26,307 nt of DNA, from NCBI GenBank assembly GCA_014380825.1, contig JACMJD010000314.1:1-26307 (forward strand), read 5' to 3'. The position numbers were made by a program, and so were the translations under genes. Source of the DNA: Phycisphaerae bacterium (lineage in GTDB: Bacteria > Planctomycetota > Phycisphaerae > Tepidisphaerales > Tepidisphaeraceae). Below, in pieces: positions 15,580 through 23,508 of the stretch (position 1 is its first letter; each line of letters starts with the position of its first letter). Under the pieces are notes generated by a model. That model was not told where the DNA came from, did not search any database, and was given only the letters and a program-made list of their open reading frames with translations.

Positions 15580-16836
15580 CTACTTCCCATCCAACAGATT
15601 TGCGGCACTTGCCGCACCTTTCGTACTGTGGCTTTGCCTCAACTGCGAATCGGCAGCAACAGGCGCTCGAAGGGCGTCCGGGCTAGTGCTGGCCGCCCGG
15701 CAATAGCTCTGAAAGGTCTTCCGAGCCATCTCATGCACGGTGAACGTGGCTGCGCGTTGCTTGGCTAGCAAGGAAAGCGTGCGCCGACGGTTTGAATCAC
15801 GCGCAAGTGCCAGCATGGCACTTGCGATCTCGTTTGCGTCTCCGGTTTCCACCAGCACACCACCGTCTCCAACGACTTCCGCCATCGCGGACGCATTACG
15901 GCCGATCACACAGGCACCGAACGCCATGGCCTCCAGAAGCGGATAGCCGAATCCCTCGTAGAGTGATGGGAACACGAAAAGGTCACATTTTTGGTAGTAG
16001 GAAGCGAGAGTCGCATCATCGACGTATCCCGTCTTGACCACGCAGTCTCGGATGCCCAGTGAATCAATCAATTTGTCGACTTCGCGCTCACGATCCACCG
16101 TGCACGCCGCTCGACCAAACAAAATCAACTTGAACTCAATCTCATTGCGGATCAGGCTCACAGCCCGAAGCAGTGTAGCTAAGTTCTTCCTCGGTTCGAG
16201 ATTGTACGGGGACAGGATTCTGAACCACTGATCCATCGGTTTCGAAGGCAGATCTGAAGTTCTTACAGCAATGCTGGAGAACGAAGGACTAAGCCCATGC
16301 GGAACAACGTCGATTTTTGAATCGGGTATATTCCACCGCTCTCTCAGGTCATTTGCCGTGGACTCGGAAATCGCGATCAATCGTGTCGCTCGGTGCTTCG
16401 CTAGCCATTGCGTGATTCGATACGGCCTCGATTCAACCCTTGCCGCGTACTCGGGGAAGAGCTCCGGCATAAGATCGTGAACGGTGAAAACGAGCCGGCA
16501 TCCATGGAGTGCAGGCACGAATCCGTGTAATGAGTGGAGCACGTCAACACGAAGCCGCCGCATTAATGGAAAGTACCGCACATGTTCGATCCAATATGCG
16601 CCGTGTCCGCTCATCTTCGGCAGACATGCGTACTGCCACCGCGTGTTCACTGGATCAAAAATGTGTTGCAACTCGGGAACCGGAAATGGTTTCGAGCCCA
16701 CGACGACGAACTCTGCACCGCCAGCGCCCACGGCACCCAGCGCATGCAAGCCGTGAATCAAGTCAACGGCATAGCGAAAGAGACCGTGCTGCAGGGCATA
16801 GCCGTCGAGAGATGTGATGTCGAGCGCGACGCGCAT
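15580..16836 (-). CDS. Glycosyltransferase, GT-B fold, GT4 mannosyltransferase B-like
   Basis: 418-residue transferase. The N terminus M-R-V-A-L-D-I-T-S-L and the T-V-H-D-L-M-P-E-L-F-P block near 118-128 are characteristic of the GT4 MtfB/WbaZ-like subgroup, whose known members add mannose to O-antigens. The donor domain has Y-N-L-E-P-R-K-N-L (211-219), the P-R-K-N donor phosphate loop, and S-L-Y-E-G-F-G-Y-P-L-L-E-A-M with the E-x7-E glutamates at 294 and 302. ATG 16836 has a GGGTGA sequence upstream, and the gene lies 15 bases after the FkbM gene. GC content is clearly lower than in genes left of 14.8 kb. Mannose transfer is only a subgroup-based guess. Confidence 0.9.
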   Translation of the reverse strand: MRVALDITSLDGYALQHGLFRYAVDLIHGLHALGAVGAGGAEFVVVGSKPFPVPELQHIFDPVNTRWQYACLPKMSGHGAYWIEHVRYFPLMRRLRVDVLHSLHGFVPALHGCRLVFTVHDLMPELFPEYAARVESRPYRITQWLAKHRATRLIAISESTANDLRERWNIPDSKIDVVPHGLSPSFSSIAVRTSDLPSKPMDQWFRILSPYNLEPRKNLATLLRAVSLIRNEIEFKLILFGRAACTVDREREVDKLIDSLGIRDCVVKTGYVDDATLASYYQKCDLFVFPSLYEGFGYPLLEAMAFGACVIGRNASAMAEVVGDGGVLVETGDANEIASAMLALARDSNRRRTLSLLAKQRAATFTVHEMARKTFQSYCRAASTSPDALRAPVAADSQLRQSHSTKGAASAANLLDGK

Positions 16837-16851
16837 GGTTGACTTGTCACC

Positions 16852-17553
16852 CTATGCAAGTGCCATAACGATGGATTGATCCAATCGCGCTTCAAGTCGG
16901 TAGTTCATCGACTTCAGAAATTGCACCAGCGGCGCGTCGGGTACGGCCTCGAACGGTATTTCGTTCAATTCGAAACAAAGAACTCTTGGCCGATATCGAT
17001 TCCAGTTCAGACTCCGCAAGACGCGCTCATCCAATCCCTCCAAGTCGACCGACATCAGATCAATTGCGCCAAGCGACCAATGCTCGTCCAGGATTTCGTT
17101 TAGTCTTCGCGTCTGCACCTTGCTGCGACCGATGAAGCGAACGTTGGACAATTGACGGTATCGCTCGGCGCTCTCAGCCGACAGCGTCGTCAACGCGGCA
17201 GGGTCGAATTCGAACACGTCGACGGTTTCCCCGGAGGTATCCGATACCGCCGCCAAGACACTCACATCGTTTTGCCGAAGCGTCCGACACAATTCGATGG
17301 CTAACGGCCGCACATCAACATTCAGTCCGCGCCAGCCACATGAATAGAAGTGATACGTGTTCGACAACAGAATCGGGTGGTAAACCCCCAGATCCACGTA
17401 TGTTCCATGCCTGCGATCCTTGAGCAGGTAGCGAAGGATCATGTCTTCGCCGCACTGTGAATGGGACAGGTTGAACGACGGATAACGGTTGGGCCGGCAC
17501 CGCGCCCAAACCCGATAGCGAAGCAATTCCTTAGCCCGCATCCAAAATTTCAT
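16852..17553 (-). CDS. FkbM family methyltransferase
   Basis: 233-residue SAM-dependent O-methyltransferase of the FkbM type. S-Q-C-G-E-D-M-I-L-R-Y-L-L near 32-44 is the typical opening block. Y-V-D-L-G-V-Y-H-P-I-L-L-S-N-T-Y and G-W-R-G-L-N-V-D-V-R-P form motif I and strand 2; the usual G-A-H-H/D-P is here G-V-Y-H-P. I-D-L-M-S-V-D-L-E-G-L-D-E-R-V-L and C-F-E-L-N-E are the later conserved strands. In polysaccharide clusters FkbM enzymes commonly methylate sugar hydroxyls, sometimes as a chain terminator. Lying directly after wzt, it is a candidate for making a terminal cap that the Wzt C-terminal domain could bind (inference). ATG 17553 overlaps the wzt stop by 4 bases. Confidence 0.93.
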   Translation of the reverse strand: MKFWMRAKELLRYRVWARCRPNRYPSFNLSHSQCGEDMILRYLLKDRRHGTYVDLGVYHPILLSNTYHFYSCGWRGLNVDVRPLAIELCRTLRQNDVSVLAAVSDTSGETVDVFEFDPAALTTLSAESAERYRQLSNVRFIGRSKVQTRRLNEILDEHWSLGAIDLMSVDLEGLDERVLRSLNWNRYRPRVLCFELNEIPFEAVPDAPLVQFLKSMNYRLEARLDQSIVMALA

Positions 17554-18845
17554 TTAGCAGCCGGTTGTTGTTTGCCTGCTTCGATCGCCGTACTGACGGT
17601 TGGCACGTTACCCTCCAGTTCGATAGCGAGATCGAAATCGGCGAACACTGTGCCCAACTTCGTGGACTCTGCTGACAATCCCCCACCGAATGGGGCCGCA
17701 ACCACTTCAAAATCGCAAGCGCATTCCCACTCGTCAATCAATGCGCCCGCGCCGATTTGCAACGTGACGCTGTAACGACCAGGCTTCAGCCACGGGCTTC
17801 TAAAGACGTATTCCCCAGTGATCGCCGGCGCGTCTGGAACGGAAACTCCACGCATATTCGAATCAGTGTGAAAGACGATATTTCCATAGTCATCGCACAA
17901 ATCAGCCACGATGAAGAAGCGAACCAATTCACCCGAGTGTCGAACAATCTCGAATCGCAGCACCTTCGCTTCGTCTGATCGAAAGCATTCGCGCGTGAAC
18001 GACGCCGCGGAGAAGCGGTATTGTCCACTCCCGCGGCGTCTCCTTGCACCGTTTCGAAATGGATCGGGCTCACTGCGTTGCCGCAAAGTTGTGTATTCCT
18101 TCGCAGCCTGCTCGATGTCACCCCAATAGAGCAGTCCACCAGTGGCAAGGACACAACCGGTCTGGCAAAGGGACACCAGTGACTGCAGATTGTGGCTTAC
18201 AAGCAAGACGGTTCGCCCATCGGTGCTCACTTCCTTCAGTTTGCCCAAGCACTTTTTCTGAAACTCCGCATCCCCCACCGCCAGCACTTCATCGACGACC
18301 AGAATTTCACTCCGCAAGTGCGCCGCCACTGCGAAGGCGAGTCGTACGTACATGCCGCTGCTGTAGCGCTTCACCGGCGTGTCGAGGAATTGTTCGACGC
18401 CGGAGAAGTCGACGATGGCGTCGAATTCCTTTTTGATCTCGGCCCGGCTCATGCCCAGGATAGCGCCGTTCAGGAAAATGTTTTCCCGGCCAGTCAGTTC
18501 CTGGTGGAAGCCGGTGCCGACTTCCAGCAGGCTGCCAACGCGGCCATACAGATCGATCTGGCCGGTGGTGGGTTCGGTGATGCGGCTGAGGATTTTCAGC
18601 AGCGTGGATTTGCCCGCGCCGTTGCGGCCGATGATGCCGACGACCTCGCCTTTCTTCACGTCGAACGAAACATCTTTCAATGCCCAGAACGTCTCGCTCG
18701 TGCCGCGTCGAAACGGCTGGCGAATGCGATCGACGATCGCTTCGCCCAGCGTCGTGTGCCTGGGCAGGTTGTGGCGGATCGTGTACGACTTGCCCACGCC
18801 GCGCACGGAGATGGCGATGTCGCTGGATGGGTCGCTAGATGACAT
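17550..18845 (-). CDS. wzt: Polysaccharide ABC exporter ATP-binding protein with C-terminal Wzt-type domain
   Basis: 431-residue ATPase of the Wzt/TagH/RfbE family powering export of lipid-linked glycan. Walker A G-R-N-G-A-G-K-S is at 73-80, the E-L-T-G-R-E-N region near 116-122, the signature Y-S-S-G-M at 161-165, Walker B I-L-V-V-D-E at 181-186 and the switch histidine in V-S-H-N-L at 218. After about residue 255 a C-terminal beta-rich domain follows (F-I-V-A-D-L-C-D-D-Y-G, H-T-D-S-N, G-R-Y-S-V-T-L-Q-I-G), which in Wzt proteins binds the modified non-reducing end of the glycan. ATG 18845 is preceded by GGAGA at 7 bases and overlaps the permease stop by 11 bases; residues upstream to 19046 are shadow. 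Base composition drops at about 18.24 kb, near the end of the ATPase core. Confidence 0.95.
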   Translation of the reverse strand: MSSSDPSSDIAISVRGVGKSYTIRHNLPRHTTLGEAIVDRIRQPFRRGTSETFWALKDVSFDVKKGEVVGIIGRNGAGKSTLLKILSRITEPTTGQIDLYGRVGSLLEVGTGFHQELTGRENIFLNGAILGMSRAEIKKEFDAIVDFSGVEQFLDTPVKRYSSGMYVRLAFAVAAHLRSEILVVDEVLAVGDAEFQKKCLGKLKEVSTDGRTVLLVSHNLQSLVSLCQTGCVLATGGLLYWGDIEQAAKEYTTLRQRSEPDPFRNGARRRRGSGQYRFSAASFTRECFRSDEAKVLRFEIVRHSGELVRFFIVADLCDDYGNIVFHTDSNMRGVSVPDAPAITGEYVFRSPWLKPGRYSVTLQIGAGALIDEWECACDFEVVAAPFGGGLSAESTKLGTVFADFDLAIELEGNVPTVSTAIEAGKQQPAAK

Positions 18846-19689
18846 CGGCGAATCTCCGCTCCATGCGACGGAACACCACCGCGCCGAAAAAACACACTGC
18901 GATCGACACGGCGAGCGAATACGCAACGTATTGCGCATCCGGCGGTGCGGTGCCGAGAATCGACCAGCGAAATCCTTCCAGCAAGCTGCTAAGCGGATTG
19001 AGCGCCAGCCACGGCCGAAGCGAGCCCGGCAACCGCGCGAGCGCATCGTTCAGCGAATAAGCGACGGGGCTGGCGTACATCAGCAATGGCAGCAGCACGG
19101 GCAAAATATACTGTACGTCGCGATAGCTCACCATCAACGCCGCGGCGATCAACCCGCACCCGATCGCCAGCAGCAGAATGATCGCGAGCCAGAACGGCAA
19201 AGTCAGGATGGCCGCGGTCGGCGCGATGCGATACGCGAACATCAGGCCGATCATCACGATCATGGCGACGGCGAAGTCGAGCAGTGTGGAGGCGAGCGTG
19301 CTGAGCGGCAGGATCAGTCGCGGGAAATAAACTTTCGAAACCAAATGGGAGCTGGCCACCATCGACGCGCCCGCTTTGCTGAACGTGTTGCTGAACGTCG
19401 CCCAGGCGAGCTGGCCGGCATAGGCGAAGACAAAATAGGGCAACCCGCCGCTGGGCAGCTGTGCGATCACGCCGAAGACAAGTGTGAAAATTCCCGCCGC
19501 CAGCAGCGGCTGAAAGATCACCCACGCGATGCCGAGCGCGGTTTGCTTGTACCGCAGCTTCACGTCCCGCGCCGCCAGGGCGAGCAGCAGATCGCGAAAC
19601 TGCCACAGCTCGCGCAGCTCGAGGTTCGCCCAGCCTTTGCTGGGGCGGATCGTGGTGTGCGGAGTTGGCGAATTTGCGGTTTGCGTCAT
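18835..19689 (-). CDS. wzm: Polysaccharide ABC exporter permease (ABC-2 type, Wzm-like)
   Basis: 284-residue inner-membrane permease with about six membrane helices. After a polar N terminus comes the R-D-V-K-L-R-Y-K-Q-T-A-L-G-I-A-W amphipathic/coupling block (about 41-56), diagnostic of the Wzm/TagG/KpsM group, followed by hydrophobic helices at about 57-76, 100-115, 136-155, 166-186, 196-215 and 252-272. It forms the channel for the lipid-linked glycan together with the ATPase encoded immediately downstream. ATG 19689 makes a 4-base ATGA overlap with the preceding glycosyltransferase stop. The length is slightly above the usual 260-280 residues. The assignment is confident; the substrate is not known. 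Confidence 0.95.
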   Translation of the reverse strand: MTQTANSPTPHTTIRPSKGWANLELRELWQFRDLLLALAARDVKLRYKQTALGIAWVIFQPLLAAGIFTLVFGVIAQLPSGGLPYFVFAYAGQLAWATFSNTFSKAGASMVASSHLVSKVYFPRLILPLSTLASTLLDFAVAMIVMIGLMFAYRIAPTAAILTLPFWLAIILLLAIGCGLIAAALMVSYRDVQYILPVLLPLLMYASPVAYSLNDALARLPGSLRPWLALNPLSSLLEGFRWSILGTAPPDAQYVAYSLAVSIAVCFFGAVVFRRMERRFADVI

Positions 19690-20918
19690 TTAGAGACAAC
19701 CGGCGTTTGTGTTTCGGCGGGGCTTGATCGCAGGATGGTAGTCGATGGCACGGCACCGTTCGCCTCGATCAGCGCCATCATCTGTGCGGCCATATCATCC
19801 CACGTGTGCTCGCGCAGACGGGCGCCGAATAGCTCGGCCTCGGCGCGGAAGCGCTGACGGTTTGCGTGCCAGTGGCGCAGCCGGCGTTCGACTTCACGAT
19901 CATCGGCTTGATCGTCGATCAGCAATTCCTGAAGCGAATCGGGATAACGCTCGGCGATGCCGGCGCTGCGGCTGACGAGAGCTGGTACGCCGCAGCAGAA
20001 TGCTTCGTGCGTCACCAGCGAATAGCCTTCATATCGCGACGGCAGCACGTGAGCGTCGCAGCAGGCAAGCGTTTGCGCAAGATTCGGGACGAAGTCGATC
20101 AACTCGATGCGCGAATCGAGAGAATCGCGGCGTGCCCGCTCGCACCAGTGGGCTGCATCGGTGCCGCGGCCAATCACGAGCAGACGCGCGTTCCATGATG
20201 GATTGGCGCACAATCGCCGCCAGGCGCGATAGAGAACGTCGAACCCTTTGCGTCGGTCTCCCATCGCGCCGATGAATGCCACGTGCGGAACATCCGGCCA
20301 GCCAAACTGCGTCCGAAGTGAATGCCGCGCCGGTTCTTCGATTGGCCGAAAGATCGCGGGATCGACGCCGAGGTACACGACGTGAACTTTGTCCGCCGGG
20401 ACGCGCAGCGACTGAACGATATCGTTGCGCGTGCGCTGGCAGGTTGTGATGACCAGCCTTGCCATCGGGACTCGGTCGCGTTCCTCGCGTCGCCAGGTTC
20501 GCTTGGCGAGCGCGTTCTTGAATCGACGGATGAGGTTGCCGCTGTCGTTGATCGGGTCGAGCGCGTGAACGTGGTGGACCCAGTTGATGTCGCCAAATCG
20601 ACAGTTGCCGCCGTTGGTGATGACGCGCCCGCCGCGCGCAGCGATCTGGCGAGAGATCTGCTGCCCGACGCGATTCAGGAGCGGCAGCGCGAGCAGATAC
20701 GAATCGAAAATCTTCTTGACCGGGTGAAAGCAAACGCCTGGCCGGGCAAGCAGGTCATCCGCCACTCGAAATGCGACAAGATGCACGTCGCGGCCGGCGC
20801 GCGCCAGGTAGTCCGCGAAGGCGTAGTTGGCACGATCCATGCCGCCGGTCTTGACGAAATCTCCGGTGACGATCGCGATGGGCGGCTGTGCAGATGTTTC
20901 ACCAGGGCGAGCGTTCAT
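19686..20918 (-). CDS. Glycosyltransferase, GT-B fold, family 4-like
   Basis: 410-residue transferase. The N terminus has I-A-I-V-T-G-D-F-V-K-T-G-G-M-D-R-A-N, the G-G-M acceptor loop. The donor domain has V-A-F-I-G-A-M-G-D-R-R-K-G-F-D-V-L, the R-R-K-G donor phosphate loop, and P-S-R-Y-E-G-Y-S-L-V-T-H-E-A-F-C-C-G with the E-x7-E signature. V-V-Y-L-G-V-D-P-A-I-F is the normal interdomain strand. ATG 20918 overlaps the polymerase stop as ATGA; upstream in-frame residues to 21137 are the shadow of the polymerase gene. Its place directly before wzm suggests a role in late assembly, but gene order alone does not prove it. Confidence 0.9.
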   Translation of the reverse strand: MNARPGETSAQPPIAIVTGDFVKTGGMDRANYAFADYLARAGRDVHLVAFRVADDLLARPGVCFHPVKKIFDSYLLALPLLNRVGQQISRQIAARGGRVITNGGNCRFGDINWVHHVHALDPINDSGNLIRRFKNALAKRTWRREERDRVPMARLVITTCQRTRNDIVQSLRVPADKVHVVYLGVDPAIFRPIEEPARHSLRTQFGWPDVPHVAFIGAMGDRRKGFDVLYRAWRRLCANPSWNARLLVIGRGTDAAHWCERARRDSLDSRIELIDFVPNLAQTLACCDAHVLPSRYEGYSLVTHEAFCCGVPALVSRSAGIAERYPDSLQELLIDDQADDREVERRLRHWHANRQRFRAEAELFGARLREHTWDDMAAQMMALIEANGAVPSTTILRSSPAETQTPVVSK

Positions 20919-22369
20919 GTGTTCATGCCGAGCAACGACCGAGGCCCGGACACCGGGTCCGGCTGAATCTCCCGAGGGGGAGCCAACTGCGTGCGCATCG
21001 CGCGCTGGCGCTCCGCGGCCGCGAACATGGCGGCGTTGAGCAGCCAGAAATCCAGACCGCTTTGTCCCATGAACAGGTTGCAGTTGAACGTCACCGCCAA
21101 GCAGCCGATGTTGTATGCGAACATCACGGCGCCCCACTGCCCCATCGTTCCATTCGTGCGATCACGTCCGATCTTCCACGCCTGCCACAACGCAATGCCG
21201 ATCGCACCGACGTACGTGATAAGCAATGGTATTCCGCCGTCGTACGTCCAGGCGGTCCAATTCACTTCGGACCACAACGGCTCGGACTCCGGATCATCCT
21301 GCGTGCCGAAGTAGTAGTTCATCATGCCCCAGCGCCCAGGGCCCGCGCCGACCGGATATTTGGGGATGGCGTAGCGGATCGTATATTCCATGAAGAAACC
21401 GCGGTTGCTCATGTAGACCGTGGTCGGATCTTCTTCGACCAGCGTCATCAATCGCGATGTGACTGTCTCACCGCCGACAACGACCGCCGCGGTTCCGGCG
21501 ACCGCGACCGCCGCGCCCAGCCAAAGCAAGACGCCCACCAGCCGCGAGAACTCGCCGCGCCGCGCCATCACGAACGCGAAGGCGATCACGCACACGCCGG
21601 TCATTACCAGCACCGATCGCACTTGTGACAGGAGGATGCAATACAAGCCCAAACCCCAAGCGATGATGACGGCCACCTTCAGCCAGATGTTGCGGGTGGA
21701 GAGAAACAGCGCCATGCCGAAGACGATCGAGACCAGTCCCGACATCGCGGCGCCGCCCGGCTGATCGCTCAAGCCCATTGGCCTGAACACCCTGGCCCCG
21801 TTCGCCAGCGAGATCTTCAGCCCTTCGCCGCCATCGTTGAAATTCTGCACGACGAGCGACAGGTTGGGCTGCAGCCATTGCCAGTCGGGTTGCAACGTCT
21901 GCCCCACCCCGACGAGCGCGCTGGCGACATTGAACGACCAGAAGACCAGGATGATTCGGCGCAAGAGCGTCTCGTCGATGCGAAGCTGGCACACCCAGAT
22001 GACCGGCAGCGCGATGGCCGCGTACATGCCGAGGGTGGCGAGCGTGGCTTTGATCGTGTTTCGTTCCGGATGCAGGATCCCGAACGCGACGATGATGACC
22101 GCCATCAGCAACATCGTTGACGCCGGATGCAGGCGCAACTGGTGGCGACGACCGGTCAGAAACAACATCGCGATGCTGCCGGCAAATGGAAACGCCCGCA
22201 ACGGAATTCGGATCGCATCCGCCGATGGTGAGAGCAAGGCGATCTGCGCGATGATCTCGCCGACGAGGAAGCCGAGGATGACGAGCGTGTCGCGCGACAG
22301 CGGCGTGCGTTGATGCTGCACCGCCTCCAACGGCAACTGCGAGTTTGTCGCGCTGATTGTCGTATTCAT
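20915..22369 (-). CDS. O-antigen polymerase/ligase-like integral membrane protein (Wzy/WaaL superfamily)
   Basis: 484-residue polytopic membrane protein with about ten hydrophobic helices, for example at 29-46, 58-72, 84-98, 108-127, 210-250, 254-270, 282-305, 372-395 and 410-430. The large extracytoplasmic loop between about 306 and 370 contains S-N-R-G-F-F-M-E-Y-T-I-R-Y-A-I-P-K-Y-P-V-G-A-G-P-G-R-W-G, matching the Wzy_C-type loop with its R...hP-x-G-x-G pattern. Known members either polymerise repeat units or ligate glycan to lipid A core in the periplasm; these two jobs cannot be told apart by sequence. Finding it with an ABC exporter rather than a flippase favours a ligase or a non-standard polymerase. 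ATG 22369 overlaps the upstream stop as ATGA. Confidence 0.85.
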   Translation of the reverse strand: MNTTISATNSQLPLEAVQHQRTPLSRDTLVILGFLVGEIIAQIALLSPSADAIRIPLRAFPFAGSIAMLFLTGRRHQLRLHPASTMLLMAVIIVAFGILHPERNTIKATLATLGMYAAIALPVIWVCQLRIDETLLRRIILVFWSFNVASALVGVGQTLQPDWQWLQPNLSLVVQNFNDGGEGLKISLANGARVFRPMGLSDQPGGAAMSGLVSIVFGMALFLSTRNIWLKVAVIIAWGLGLYCILLSQVRSVLVMTGVCVIAFAFVMARRGEFSRLVGVLLWLGAAVAVAGTAAVVVGGETVTSRLMTLVEEDPTTVYMSNRGFFMEYTIRYAIPKYPVGAGPGRWGMMNYYFGTQDDPESEPLWSEVNWTAWTYDGGIPLLITYVGAIGIALWQAWKIGRDRTNGTMGQWGAVMFAYNIGCLAVTFNCNLFMGQSGLDFWLLNAAMFAAAERQRAMRTQLAPPREIQPDPVSGPRSLLGMNT

Positions 22370-23508
22370 ACTCGGACTCCATCCATCGTCGATCCAGCCT
22401 GCGCCTGCTGGGCGATCGCTTCGTACAGACGGCCAATCTGTTGTTTCGGGTCGCTGAGCGCGTTCGCCCTAGCAAATCCCGCTTTTCCCAGATCCCGTCG
22501 ACGCGCGGCATCTGCAATCCATTCTGCAAGCGTCGCGCGTAATGCCTCGACATCGCCACGTGGAATGAGCGTGCCGCACGCGGGCGTTACGATCTCCGCA
22601 GGTCCGCCTTCGTCGACGGCGATGACCGGCAATCCGGCGTACATCGCCTCGATATACGTGATCCCGAACGGCTCGGGCGACGCGTTCGGCTGACAGTAAA
22701 CGTCCGCGGCGGCGTAAAGCTCGTGCACGTTGGGCACCCATCCGAGGAACTTGAAGCGATCGCCGATCGCCAACTGACGCGCGCTTTCCTGGACCTCGTC
22801 GAAATAGCGCTGTTCGTGCCCGCGCTGGGGTCGTCCGGCCTGCCAGCAAACCCAATTCGGAACGTCACGTAGCTTTGCAAGGGCCGACAGCAAAAGTAAG
22901 TGACCCTTGTGCGGCTCCCACCGGCCAACCTGAACGATCACCACATCGTTTGGCGCGGCGCCGTGTTTCTCGCGTGTTCGCCGGCGACCATCGTCAACCG
23001 GGACCGGCGGAGCATCAACCGGGCAATAAACCGTGCGCGTCGCGACGCCGTCGAAAATCCGCCCGGCCTGCGATGCGGTGTAGCGACTGTTGCAAATCAC
23101 CCGGTCCGGCCGGCATCGGGATGCCAACCGTTCCAGCCAGATAAGTGATGCTCCAGGCGGATCATGGACAAAGCAAATCACCGGGATTCGCGTCCGTCGA
23201 GCAACAGGCCCGAACACGGCATGCGGCCATGCGCCATGCGTCATGATCGCATCGATCTTTTGATGTCGAAGCACGCGAAGCAGTGCCCGTCGCGCGGCCA
23301 GCACGGTCCACGGACGGCTGAATCGCACCGCGCCCAGATCGTGTACGCTCACACCGGCGGCGGCGAGCTCATCCGCGAATTGCCGGCGAAAGCAAACGCC
23401 GAAATGGGGAGACATTTCCGGCGCTACGGCGCGGTTTTGCGCCAACGTCACGAGCATCCGCTCCACGCCGCCGTACAGGTTCCCCGCCACCAGGTGCAGC
23501 ACTTGCAT
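22366..23508 (-). CDS. Glycosyltransferase, GT-B fold, family 4-like
   Basis: 380-residue transferase from ATG 23508 (a TTG two codons upstream is also possible). M-Q-V-L-H-L-V-A-G-N-L-Y-G-G-V-E-R-M-L is a textbook GT4 N terminus with the G-G-V-E loop. C-F-V-H-D-P-P lies in the acceptor domain. The donor domain has V-Q-V-G-R-W-E-P-H-K-G-H-L-L and S-P-E-P-F-G-I-T-Y-I-E-A-M-Y-A-G with the E-x7-E pair, then A-V-D-E-G-G-P-A-E-I-V. The first 140 bases are also read in another frame as the tail of the preceding glycosyltransferase. The end overlaps the polymerase start by 4 bases. Confidence 0.9.
   Translation of the reverse strand: MQVLHLVAGNLYGGVERMLVTLAQNRAVAPEMSPHFGVCFRRQFADELAAAGVSVHDLGAVRFSRPWTVLAARRALLRVLRHQKIDAIMTHGAWPHAVFGPVARRTRIPVICFVHDPPGASLIWLERLASRCRPDRVICNSRYTASQAGRIFDGVATRTVYCPVDAPPVPVDDGRRRTREKHGAAPNDVVIVQVGRWEPHKGHLLLLSALAKLRDVPNWVCWQAGRPQRGHEQRYFDEVQESARQLAIGDRFKFLGWVPNVHELYAAADVYCQPNASPEPFGITYIEAMYAGLPVIAVDEGGPAEIVTPACGTLIPRGDVEALRATLAEWIADAARRRDLGKAGFARANALSDPKQQIGRLYEAIAQQAQAGSTMDGVRV

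Noticed and set aside
18846..19046. N-terminal extension of the Wzt ATPase
   Set aside because: These 67 codons are an Arg/Ser/Cys-rich shadow of the permease gene; ATG 18845 has a good ribosome-binding site and family-like length.
18379..19857. 492-codon plus-strand open frame across wzt, wzm and the next glycosyltransferase
   Set aside because: It is antisense to three well-supported genes and has low-complexity Arg/Gln/Asp content.
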